A stretch of DNA of 64,000 bases. Origin: Eleusine coracana subsp. coracana. Its lineage: Eukaryota; Streptophyta; Magnoliopsida; Poales; Poaceae. Under the pieces are notes generated by a model. It searched no databases, was not told where the DNA came from, and saw nothing but the letters and a program-made list of their open reading frames with translations. How positions within the stretch are numbered: position 1 is the stretch's first letter; every line of letters begins with the position of its first letter. Position numbers and translations under genes: made by a program. The stretch covers positions 36,870,342 to 36,934,341 of the forward strand of contig CM064434.1 in assembly GCA_032690845.1 (NCBI GenBank), given 5' to 3'. Below are positions 1 through 12,000 of this stretch, one piece after another.

Positions 1-673
1 AGGACCTATGATACATTTTACTTTTTTATTAATAAATTAAGTAACTTATGTTGGGTAAATATTGAAAAAAATGGCATTGGAAGAAAGAAGGAAATTGCAC
101 TGGTGATCTATTTTTTAGTGACTTTAATTTTCAGCTGACTAAAAATTTAATCAACTTTTACTCATCTTTTTGAGTCATCAGATCCAGATTCAACTGTTTA
201 TAGTTATTATATAAATAATTATAAAAAAAATCAAAACACAAAGTCGATTCAATTAAAAACTAGAAAATATGTATTTTTTATTCTAACGGCACATTCAACT
301 CTCGATTCTAGGGTTTGTGTTAGCATCAGTAGTTTAACAAATTGATTAACCCAAATTATGGAAACTGAAACAGGTCAGGCTCAGAATCGGTACTGACAGC
401 TGGGACCAGGTGCGTTTCCAACTTCTTTTTTTTTTAATAGCGTGCGTTTCCAACTTTCCCTCACCCACATCTGCTTGGCAGCCAGCCTGGCGCCCTGGCC
501 TCACAAAATCCCAGCTCAACTCCGATTCGGTTCGCGCGCTCTCCTTCCCTCCTCTGCTCTCCAAATCCCCCAATCCAACTGTCGCCACGGCTACTAAAAC
601 CTCCTAATACATGCGCGCAGCTCCTCCCAATTCTCCGATCCCCCAACCGTTCGTGCTCTGATTAGGGTTTCGC
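1..673. other. AT-rich upstream region of the kinase gene
   Basis: No gene is seen. The first 350 bases are AT-rich. An AT-rich TATA-like stretch lies near 205-217, too far from the ATG to call as the core promoter with confidence. From about 450 the sequence turns pyrimidine- and GC-rich, as in a grass 5' UTR. The small ORFs on both strands here look like chance. Confidence 0.5.
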
Positions 674-2272
674 ATGTTCCGCTTCGATTTCCCTGTGCTT
701 CCGCGCGCCGCCGCCATCCCTCAAAGCAGAGCAGAGCTCAGCCTCCGCTTCCGACCGCTGGAACCGGATCTCGGCTTTCGCGTGATGGATGCTCTCGTGT
801 GGCCTCCGTCGAGCGGGAAGGATGATTCGCCAGAGTCCTCCGCCGCAGCAGCAACACGGCGGCCATCATCAGGTTCAGGTACGAAAATCTCACCTTCAGT
901 TCTGCTTCTAACCTCGATCTCTGCTTCCGATCCACTGTGCGTGCAGGTCGACGCCGTCGCCGCCGCGGAGCCACCAATCAATCCCAATCTTGGCGCCACA
1001 GCTGCAGAGAAGCGAGGGATTTCTGGAGAGTACGAGCTTGAGGCAGCAAGGCTGCGCCGCCGAAGATTCCGCGCCGCGCCCGTCATTGCCGCTGAAGGTG
1101 AAGCCCCCTTCGCGTCGCCGACCAAGTCCTCCCCGTGTGCCTCAAGAAACGCGGCGGCGCCGCTCAGTGACCGGAACCCTAACATCGCAGCCGCAGCAGC
1201 CTCCAGCTTCGTCCCGAAAAAGCCAGATCACCTCTGCAGCGAGCCGGGCGCCACCAACACCGCCAAGAAGTCGGGCTCAGGGCACGGCGCCGCCGCGGCC
1301 AAGGATTCAGATCACCACGGCGGCGGCGGCGAGCAGGGCGCCGCCAAGTCGTCGGGCTCGGCCCCTGGAGCGGCCGCAGCAGCAGGAGGCGGCGCGCTCC
1401 GCATCGGGAGCCTGTCGTCGTACGAGCGGATCGCCGTCCTGGGCGAGGGAGGGTTCGGCACCGTGTTCGAGGCGAAGGACACGCGCACCGGCGAGCTCGT
1501 CGCCATCAAGTCAACCATCGAGTCTCGGAAGGAGGAGCGAGATGGCGGCGCGGCGCTGCTGCGTGAGGCCGCGCTGCTCGCCGCCTGCCGCGGCATCCCC
1601 GCCGTGGTAAGCCTCCGTGAGATTGTCCGTGGGCCGGGCGCAGAAGACGACGTGCACATCGTGATGGACCGGCTCGGCCCGAGCCTGCACGAGATGCTCC
1701 ACTGCCGCGGCCCGCTCACAGAACCAGAGACGCGCCGGATAATGCGGCAGCTGCTCACCGCCGTGGAGGCGATCGTGCACGGAGACCTCAAGCCCGAGAA
1801 CGTGCTGATTGGGAAAGGGCCGGACGGCCACGTCATCTACGTCATCTGCGACTTCGGACTATCGGTCTTCGTATCCGAGCCACGAGGTAACATACCGGGG
1901 ACACTTCACTACGCAGCGCCAGAGCAGCTGCTTAATGAAGAGTGCGGGCCACCGGTGGATGCCTGGGCTCTCGGGTGTGTCATGGGTGAGCTCCTCACTG
2001 GGAAGCCGCTAGTCGAGGAATGCTGTGAGGTGCTGCAATGGACCCGTACAGTGCTCTTCTTCGGAGTCTCTGATGAGGTATCGCTCATGAACAATGGTTT
2101 CGACCATTCCACGCCTAGCAAGCTGCGAGGCTCCGTTCCTGAAGTGGTGCTATCGCCGGATGGGTTCGACGTCCTGTTCGGCCTGCTCTGCTACAATCCC
2201 AACGACAGGCTAACACCCGCAGCAGCATTGCAAATGCCATGGTTAGCTCTTCAGGAAGAGGAGGCTGAGTAA
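674..2272 (+). CDS. CDKF-like serine/threonine protein kinase, intronless, atypical catalytic loop
   Basis: One open frame of 532 residues. Residues 1-245 are low-complexity (Ala, Ser, Gly, Pro). The kinase domain runs from about 249 to 525: glycine loop GEGGFGTV (about 257-264), VAIK lysine (about 279), catalytic loop HGDLKPEN (about 369-376), DFG (393-395), APE in the activation segment, then DAWALGCVMGELLTGKPL. This is the pattern of the expanded grass family annotated as putative cyclin-dependent kinase F-2/CRK1-like. It should phosphorylate Ser/Thr, but the substrate is unknown. Oddities: HGD replaces HRD, and helix E just before the catalytic loop is several residues shorter than usual, so activity is uncertain. 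An ATG at 785 (residue 38) is an alternative start. A GT..AG pair at 879-946 could be read as an intron, but removing it breaks the kinase frame, so I treat the gene as intronless. It converges with the SEC24 gene. Confidence 0.8.
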   Translation: MFRFDFPVLPRAAAIPQSRAELSLRFRPLEPDLGFRVMDALVWPPSSGKDDSPESSAAAATRRPSSGSGTKISPSVLLLTSISASDPLCVQVDAVAAAEPPINPNLGATAAEKRGISGEYELEAARLRRRRFRAAPVIAAEGEAPFASPTKSSPCASRNAAAPLSDRNPNIAAAAASSFVPKKPDHLCSEPGATNTAKKSGSGHGAAAAKDSDHHGGGGEQGAAKSSGSAPGAAAAAGGGALRIGSLSSYERIAVLGEGGFGTVFEAKDTRTGELVAIKSTIESRKEERDGGAALLREAALLAACRGIPAVVSLREIVRGPGAEDDVHIVMDRLGPSLHEMLHCRGPLTEPETRRIMRQLLTAVEAIVHGDLKPENVLIGKGPDGHVIYVICDFGLSVFVSEPRGNIPGTLHYAAPEQLLNEECGPPVDAWALGCVMGELLTGKPLVEECCEVLQWTRTVLFFGVSDEVSLMNNGFDHSTPSKLRGSVPEVVLSPDGFDVLFGLLCYNPNDRLTPAAALQMPWLALQEEEAE

Positions 2273-3056
2273 TGCATGGTTGTCACTATATACATTAGCT
2301 GATGGTTTAGCAGATTTGGAGCTATCCTAGGGCCAGGGGCTGTTCATATCTGGCCTAAATGTAACCCAGCTGCTGTAAATGATTTTGTAGCCGCCAATGA
2401 GGCCGTAGGTTCTATTTGATAGATTTTCTTTTCATCACAAAAGAAACACTCTTGAGATAACTGGCTAGAATTGTTCAATCACATGTTATGTTCACAACAC
2501 CTAATATCATCCTCACTTTGTTTCTGAAATTGAATATTACTTTCTGAAATTCTTAGTAATAAGAATCACAAGAAGTTTATCCCAGCTATTAAAATCCCAT
2601 AACTATCGAACATCGCTTTCCATCACAGCATAATAGAACATTCAATTCGACAATTAAAGCTGTTCAAACTCTACTCAAAAATTTATATCTGATTCATATA
2701 ACACAATTACTGTTGAGATCTTTCTACAGTCTTCCTTTAAACATAATGCATTCTCTGCACAAGAGATAAATAAGGATGCACAATGCTAAAAAAAAACACA
2801 AAAAAACAGCCTCTAGCTGTCTAGCACTTGGCAACTCATTTCTGTATACAACATATACTATCCACTCCAAAAACAGTGCAGTAAACATGGCAGGCCACAA
2901 TTCCTGCGATTCTATTATCCGAGCAGACTTGATGTCTCACCCAGTGATCTGATTCACCATAGTCTGCTGCTTGCTCAATGTATCCTTATCCTTCTATCTG
3001 AAATTAATCTCGTTTGGTACCTACTACCCAAGAAATTACAACCAGGGTACCGCCTG
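2273..3056. other. Intergenic space between convergent genes (both 3' UTRs)
   Basis: AT-rich, without a credible ORF. It must hold the 3' UTRs of the kinase (+) and SEC24 (-) genes. The stretch near 2787-2806 is A-rich. No repeat or RNA gene was recognised. Confidence 0.6.
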
Positions 3057-6000
3057 TCACGTCATTTTACTTTGAATTTGCCTGTGCACATGCACAAGGA
3101 ACTCAACATATGAAAAGACGCCAGGTGCCTTGTCCTCTATCAAAAATGTGTGGAAGAAATCGCCTGCAGGGCAAAGACATTTGACAAGTGAAAAATAACA
3201 CCTTGTGGTCAATAACAGCAAGGCCTAACAAAATTCAGAATACTAACCAGATGGTTCGCCCCTTCTGCATAGTCTTAACCTGCAAGGCAATTTCAAAGCA
3301 TTATTACAAGACAACTTGACAAGGAACTGACAAGATATCATGAGACCAGAAAACTGCTCTACTAACCTCAGATAAGAGCATCTCTGGCGTCTTATTTCAT
3401 TTACAACTTCGTTAACCTTCCTTGAGAGTTTATTGTCAAATTGCTCCAATACCAACTGCAAGCAATTCATTTGTCAGGTCCCTTAGCACAAATAAAGAAA
3501 TGTGGTGCATACCCAAAAGTACTAAAACTTAAGTAGCTTGTTATGTTTTAGAAATACAACACTGTGATGAATTCAACACTTCAAAGAAACAGAATCGAAA
3601 ATAGACTTGCCTGGACTGGTAATGCAGCCACCGAAGAGACACCAAAAATTTGTTCCAGGGTGGCTGGGTTTACCATATTTCCTACATAAATTAAACCATC
3701 TTCTCCATTTTCTAACAAGTAGATCCCGTCCTCATGCACGTTTTCACTATTAAGCATAAGGGGGCTGGGAACAAGGGAATCACCATCGTCCTGAAAACAG
3801 TATGCAATAATTCAAATAAGCTATCCTTCAAAGGAATTTGGAAAAGAAAAACAATTGCTTAATTAGCATAGCAACTTGTACCCTTGTTGTAAGATCATGG
3901 ATTGGAATCAATCTAGGGAACACCAATGGAACAGCTAGTACTACAGAAATTGAGGAGACAAGAGATGCCCAATAGGAACGATCATCTAATCGACAATCGT
4001 TTCTCAAGCCTACACTTTTGACCAATGCTGAAACATAGTAAAAATGTTTGTTAATAAGAGTCAATGCACATGAAAAGATATGAAATGGAACACTTTATGG
4101 GCATAATTCATACCTAAAGTATACAAGGGCAGAAGTTTGAGAGCCTCTGGGAGAATCAACTGCCCGGATGAGCTTACAGATGCACAGTGCTTACGGTAGG
4201 ATTGCAGAATATTTATGCATGTATTTGTTGTTTCCTCCCGAATACGGGGCAGCGGAGATGTCTGAATACCATTAGCAGCTGTATCATACAAGAAGTGTCA
4301 GTTCCTTCCAAATATTTCAAGATTAATAACAATCAATCAACACAGTTTCTTTCAAGGTAATTCACTCACAATGCTCTCTGCAAGCTGAGTAATTTTAAAG
4401 CAAGAGAAAGTAAACACGGTTAAATAAAAAGGATCATCACTGCTTTACCTTGCTTCAGGAAGCATGTAAACTGTGTCTCCAGATCAGCATAACGAAAAAG
4501 ACTGCTAAGCTGACTTGTGCATGGAAGTGAAAGGTTTATGACTCGGATTCTCCTCTGCCCAAATACAGTAGTGTAGAGAAGTGCGCACTGAAAAGTATCG
4601 GGAACAGAATGTCAAGAATTGTTTTGTCAAATGAGTTAGCACCATTACATAATATGAAAACTAATCATTAGAACACTTATCCGTCATAAATTTAACACCC
4701 ATGTTAGATGACTTGGATAAACATATGATAGACCTGAACCTAGATCAGGCAAGTGCTATAGTAATGGGTTAGAAACCAGTCACTTTTACAATATACAATA
4801 CAAATCCTTACAATATCTATGCAATAGCAGGTTTGAAATACGACTGGCAACAAGTTCAATGGGTAAGAAAAAAAAAAGACTAAGCCTTTTGCCAACTATT
4901 AAAATAAGACTGTAATGACAAATCATATTATCAAAAGAAAAACTCGACCCGCAAGGGGGAAGACAGCCCCAAAGCATTTTGCTAAGAAGACCTCACGCAG
5001 GTCGAGGAAACCCCTGAACCCCCCTCTCCCCCCATACATTGGGGCCTGCAACCTTGTGAGAACCTGTGCCAGGACCACCATGGGTTACCGTACTTCCAGG
5101 TGCCTAGGTGCGGCCTTGACCACATGCTTTGGTGTGGGGAGAGGCAAGGGGATTTTTTTACCCCAGCCCGAAAATTCGCCTACGTTGGGAGTCAAAGTCC
5201 GGACCTTGGATGTGCTACTAGGCCAAACAAATCATATTATCATCCCATGCAGGAAAGAAATCAGGTTTTCTGCAAATTCTTTTTGGGTTCAATAGATGTT
5301 TCACAGAAGAATTTCAAATTTAGAAGGATTATGTCGAAAATTTAAATATATTATTCCACATTAGTTAGTAAGAACTCTGGGCAAGGTTTTCCTGGGTCAA
5401 ATGCGTCAGGCTAAAAAGTGCCAACATAGCCTATGTCTCAGCCTGGAATGTTCTGGCCCGTACCCAATCTGGTTCTCACAACTATCAAGTGGTGATATCT
5501 ACGCATACTAGTTTACAAAAACCTAGCAAATGCAAATGAATGTGGAAAGTTTGCTGCTTATTCAATATATTCCTATGTTTGTATCCAACCACCACCTATA
5601 TCTGCTGCATGTTTCTCTTAAAAAGTATTCTCAACAACATTTTTCATCACGAAAATTCAGGAAAGCAAAGGCGGTCAACCAAAGAAAAGAAAAAAAAAAG
5701 GGGGGGGGGGGGGGGGGGGGGGGGATCCATTACCTGGAAACCACATTCTGCATTTTCCTGTAACTTGTCATCATGCTTAAATGTGACCATTACAGTTTTG
5801 TCAGAATCAATCTGCACCACAAGAACATCGTAAGAATATAGAATGGTGAAATAAAAAACAAACTATATGAATTTACAATTTGAAAACAATTTAATTTACT
5901 GACCGCAGGAAGATCAATGTCAGTAGGAACACGCTTGCAGAAATTGCCAAAATAGTCCTGAACTTGAAGACCCTGGTGATACGTTGGGACAAAAATAAGT

Positions 6001-9000
6001 GGCAATCAAAACATAATGTTTCAGGTAGGACACGCATAAAATATTATACCTACCTGACTGCACCTGACACGCATAACAGCCTCAAAACCCTGAGGTCTGC
6101 TGATATTCCATCGGAGATCATTGAAGAGCTTGGCTGGATCCGAAAGAGCAGAAAATGGGTAGTAGTAGTAGACCTGCAAAGAAAAATTAACATTTTAAAA
6201 GAAACTATTAGATATAGTCACAGTACAAAATGGCCTTACCAACTATCAAGGTCTAGCACTGAGATGATTTCCAAAAAAAAAAAAGGTCTAGTGCTGAGAT
6301 GAAAAACACAGACAGAACTAAAGATGCAAGTCCTTTACAAGCAACAATATTTTTCCATAAAATATTTTGAAAAAACTTATGTTAGTTATAAAAGTTTAGC
6401 TGTAAGCATCCAGGGAAAACCAGAATGCCTCTTGCTACATGGACTGGTTGCCAGTAGGCTAGTTCGCCTAGTAGACATGCTTACATCGCTTGAGGTTAAA
6501 TTAAAAAAAAAAACATGCCCTAACAGTAGCCTCATAATTTAGAAAGCAGGAATTAAACATGACTATAAAACATTGAAACAAAAATGATATTTCGTAATCT
6601 ATGATTATATCACTGTAACTAAATTAAGTATATGTAGAATGCCTGATGTCTATCATTGGCCTCTTCTGAAGCATTAGGAAGAAAACGTACCCGGCCACCT
6701 GTAGTCTGGGGCACAACTGATATTGAAGCAATATCAACATAAGTTTGTGTGGTGAGGAATACATCCACACAGACCTGAAAGAGGGACAAAACAAAACAGT
6801 ATGTCATCATGGAATGCTGATTGCTAAACATAAGAAAAAAATAGTGAGGCTTATTATACCTGATACTCGGCAAATTCTAATGCCATTGTCTTGAGAGTAT
6901 TGTCCACAGGCTGCAGAAGTTTATGAGCTTCCTGTGGATCATACAAAGTTACTACAGTAAGGTAACAGTGACATTATTCCAAATAAAAGGAAGATATGCT
7001 GTTAATGAAACAAAGGTATGGAAATAGATCTAATTTGCACACTACATAAGCGAAGCTAAAATATAACTTTATAAAAATTCATACCTTATCACCAGTTGAA
7101 ATATTGGCTCTACCTTCAGCTTCCCTAGCAGATAGAGAACCAAGACCAAGTGATGGCAGCACTGCAAAACATTGTATTAACAATAGAACGCCATAGAAGA
7201 TTGAGACACGAAAAGAGAGAAAAATCCCATAAAAAGTAGTATAGATTAAAAAAAGAAAGAAATAAACTTCTAATACATAAGTACATAACAATGAAGATGG
7301 AAGTCATTTCGGGATAAACATCATCCAAGAACTGGGTCCAATGTTGCAATATTAGGCAACTACGGGTCAAAATGAACTATCAGTACAACTATTTTAAAAG
7401 GAGACCTCAATAGAGTAAGCATCATAATCTAATTCATAACAATTACATCAGAATTTTAATTAGCTTATGTAGATCATCAAAACAACTTATGTCCCTGATA
7501 TACAGCATTAGGTCATTGACACTATAAATCTTCCAATCTTGTACTAATGATAGCAGGTAATACTTCCTGAACCAGAATGTAAATATCTTCAGTTCTTCAC
7601 TCAACTCAAAGGAAATGGGAATAAAAACTCAAGACTCTAAACAGATAAGAATAACACCAATTGAGCCAGCATGCATCTAAAACGAACTAAGAAAACACTT
7701 AACAAAGTATAAATACATCTCAAAATCTCACTTCTCTTTAATTTAAGAAGTTATACCTGATTGGAAAACAAGAAGTTTTCCACCAGTAGCTTTCATTGCC
7801 AAGAAGCCAGCCTGCAGAAAATGAAATAACAAGAACAAACTTATACAATCAAGCATGAAAAAAAAATCAGAAAACAAACATGTTTGTTTATTTAGTTCAT
7901 AGCTCAAAAGGACCTCGTGCAAATGGAAATGGAATATAACCATGAAAGGTTAAGTACCTTCATAGCTGCTCCAAAAGCAGAATCAGCAACCCTATTATTC
8001 TCAAACATGTTTGGTATGCTTTCCAGCAACAGCTCCAGATTCTCCCGGCACTAAAGCCACAATGAAAAGGTAGAAAATATAGAAAAGTTTTCAAGCAGAA
8101 AATGTTTTTCTTGAACATTTATGACGAAATGAAATAGAAATACTACAAACCTCAGATATTGGGAGAATAAGATCCGTCTGAAGCGGTGTATATACATCTT
8201 GAACATCTGGAACAATAAGCATCAAAGGCTACAAAGAAAGAAAAGGAAAGAAAGTTACATAAATGATTACATATCTAAGTTGCATGCAGTAGCAAACTGT
8301 AAGTGAAAGGGTAACAAAAGGTGGCATAAAACTTAAAAGACATGGAAATATAGTATTTAGGTATTGAAAGAAAGCTCAGAGGCAATTAGCATTCCCACTG
8401 TTTACTGAAAGTATGGTGGCTTTGCCTGGTGTGCTGCTCAGTTAGACCCATTGTGACTCCATAAAAAGATGCTTCTAACCAAATGGTACGTCCAAAACCA
8501 GAGATGGGAAGGTGTTTTAGAAAAGCCACAACAATGGCAAAAAGAATCTAAGTTCTAAAGATGAAGACAGGTAAATAGAAAATATAAATGACTGGACAGC
8601 CTAGATCTAAAAAAAGAAAATGTTAACTACCAGAGAGTATAGGTTCAAACAGCTGATGTTAAGACTCTGTTGAGATAACATGGATGAAAAATAAAGGGCA
8701 ACTCAGATGTACCATACCTGCTGCTGAGCACGTTTAAGACTGTAGAAGTGAATAGCAGAATCAAATGTGGCAATTCCAACCATTGTCCGAGGACCTTCCT
8801 ACAAAAGGAAGGGGAAAATCAGCATTGCAAATAAAACATAGTGACTTAAATGCTGCAATGAAAAATAATCCATCATGTACAAAGATCATTGCACCAAGGA
8901 AGGTATGTGGCCAAACACTTTGATCTCTGTACAATAATGTTATATACATTTATACAAATATGAACTCCTAATATGTTTTGTATCTATATTGTGTCAAAAC

Positions 9001-12000
9001 ATAAAAAACCATGCTCATTCCATGTTCTTCATCAGACACTTTGCCATTATGGAGCTGTTATTAAACATATAAAATCAAGATAACTGAACAAATAGAAGCG
9101 CCATAATCATAAACAAACTGAAGAAGTTACAACTAAAGCAATTACTGTATGAGCAAAATTATGCAGTGTTCACTCAGACATGATAAAAGTTATGTTCATA
9201 CACAAAAGCGTTCAAGAAACTGCAAGGGAAGAAATTTCTTGTTGCCACTAGTAATGAAATTTAATTGTCTCTAGAGTAGTGGATGACTTGTAACTGGAGG
9301 CAGGTGGCAGATAGTTAGCCATAATCGCAATGATAGACCACAATGTAGCATGGTAAAACTTAAAACAGACAGATAGTCATTGAAATTACCGGCAGATCTG
9401 AAATAGCCTGTGCAATAGCACTGCAAGCTGCAGCAGTTGCACCAGTTTGTACAGCATTCATGGAGACATCAATAAGGAAGAAATATACAGCTGGCATCGG
9501 ATCACGAACCTGAAATTTTATCATGAATAAGATTCCAGCATACAGAGACCATTTAACATACACTACAGTGCAGATGTCACAAGGAGATCAAAATCCAGAT
9601 AGGCACAAACCAGAAATTCTTTTGTGGCAACAAATTCAACTGTTCCTCTACATAATTCAGGCCTGTCATCTGCATCACGACGCCTACCATCAGGCCCTAA
9701 ATTGCACATGTAGTCCCTAGGAGTATCATTGCTGAATCCTGCAGCATCAACGCATCATACATTAAATATAATGGATATGGCATGCTTAACAAACTAAAAA
9801 AGATACTTGCTGATAAAATAAATAAATATACAAGCAAAACTAGAAACATAAAACTACAGCTGGACAAATATATACTCAGAAGATGATTAGAATATTAGAA
9901 AAAACGTCATCTAGGGTTAGGCAAAGAATACTAAATGTTCCCCTTTTTTCAAAGTAGAAGCATGAAGCAAAACTTAAACTATAGTAGGTATATTAGCTAC
10001 TATATGGACCCCCTTCATCAATGAACTTTGATAAGACTGAAAACAATGCATCTTAAGCTCGTACCACATAAGTTACAGATGAAATGCCTCCCTTGATCAA
10101 TGAATCTCATGAAAGGATTTATGTATGCTTTGCAGCGGGAGCACCGAATGGGTCCAGCTTCTCCAAAATCCACAAGCTAAAACATGAGGCAATGAGTTAG
10201 CTTCAAACTAGCAACAAAATGTTTTTTTTTGTGTGTGTGTGTGGGGGGGGGGGGGCGTCACATGCTGAATGGAATTGCATTACAGATTCTACAAACAAGA
10301 CTGCAAGTTGAATTGACGTTAAAGAAACAAATTAGTATGAAGATAAGTCCGGAATCAAACACGCATAAACAAGATAATCTGAGTACCATCTACCATGACC
10401 AAGAATGTTATTACAGCTGTTTCTGTCTCATTGTCTAGGTTGATTAATATGTTTACAAACCTGTGAACACCAGAGTATTTACTTAGGACAAAATTTATTA
10501 AACTATTATAACATTCAAAACTAAAGGTTAGGTTACAAGATCAAGACCAAAGTCGACCAATAGTAGTAATCCAGAATTTTCCTGATCAACAGTAATTGCT
10601 ACATGTAACAAGATAACTAAATACAGGTCAATCAATGAGGAAATAGACTAGGATTAATTGTTTGCATTTGCATCCTTAATCAGGAGTAGCAATACTTTCT
10701 GGCAGGTGAATGTAAATTAGATTAATGATGATACCAAAAAGATCATAGCACAACAAACCAATCTGAAGCACATAGCATATCACAATACTTAAGTTGAATT
10801 CAGGAACAAGTTGTAGACTTGTTCATTTTAAATTGAGAGATACAATTATATGTATATGTACATAATTAATGTGCCATAAGTTTCACTTGACACTATCATC
10901 ATCACATGTTTATTCGTCCGATAGCACTTGAGAAATGAAAAGGAAACAATAGTTAATGTTAAATGAGTTGGCAAGCATCAATACATCATCTATTTCAAAA
11001 CATTGTGGAACATGTCCGAAAGAAACATTTCTCTAGGTGCAAGAAGTGACCAAAATATACCTGAATAGGTTCCTCAGACGGGTGAGGAAGAGAAAAAGGC
11101 TGGACCATCAAAGCTAAAGGCATCCCTGACATTGTCAAGAGATCACCTGTACAAGGTATCTGATAGAAGATGTATTAGCAGCAGATTAGAAAGAATGACA
11201 TCCCATATATTACATGTAATTATATATAGAGCTACCTGATTTACAGTGGATCTCATTAAGCGAGGGCTACAGTTCCCAGTGTCCTTCACAATGAATTCAG
11301 TAGATGCAGCCTGTGACCAACAAGTAGTTCATGCAAAAGAGAAAAAAAGAGAACTTTTACGCTGCAAATTTAAGAAAAAAAGGATACCCATCTGAGATAT
11401 AAAACATACCGGAGGAATGTTTGCTTGTCCACCTTGACGGGTTTCATAAATGATGACTGATGATTCAGACATTGGTCGGGGAATTTGATTAGGGTCAATT
11501 TTCGATGGGGTTGAGACCTGGGTTCCAGCATGAGGAGAATAAGGCATTGTAGGGGTACCAGGGGGTGGCATCCCTTGTCCTCGTGTATTTGGAGGCATGC
11601 TACCAGGAATGCCTGGCATCCTCATAGGTGGTTGCATGGCACCAGAGGTAGGCCCCTACAAATTCATAATTCCATCAAGCATGTGAGAAAGATAACTTCT
11701 TACGATTCCAAGAATCACAATAGCGTAACTATTAAGTTATTGGCTTTTCAAGTACTACAAAACCATATGTATGTCAAAAAAAAAAAAGAGAGTTCCAACG
11801 TTTCTAAAATTTGCTATAAGATGGTACCTGTAAGCTATTAACAAATTAATCAAGAATTCATATATATACATATCTTAGGTTGAAGTAATAACTACAGAAA
11901 CATAGGCATATCAAAATTTTGAAACTTCAATAGAACGCATAGCATGAAGAAATTACAGGCCACTAGAATATATTCTAATAGTACAGTACACTAATCTCTT

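Noticed and set aside
879..946. Possible 68-bp intron in the kinase gene
   Set aside because: It has good GT..AG ends, but splicing shifts the frame and loses the kinase domain, and the unspliced frame is open throughout.
4915..5345. ORFs of 126 and 81 codons on the plus strand
   Set aside because: They lie in the SINE and its flank inside a SEC24 intron, with no protein family pattern.
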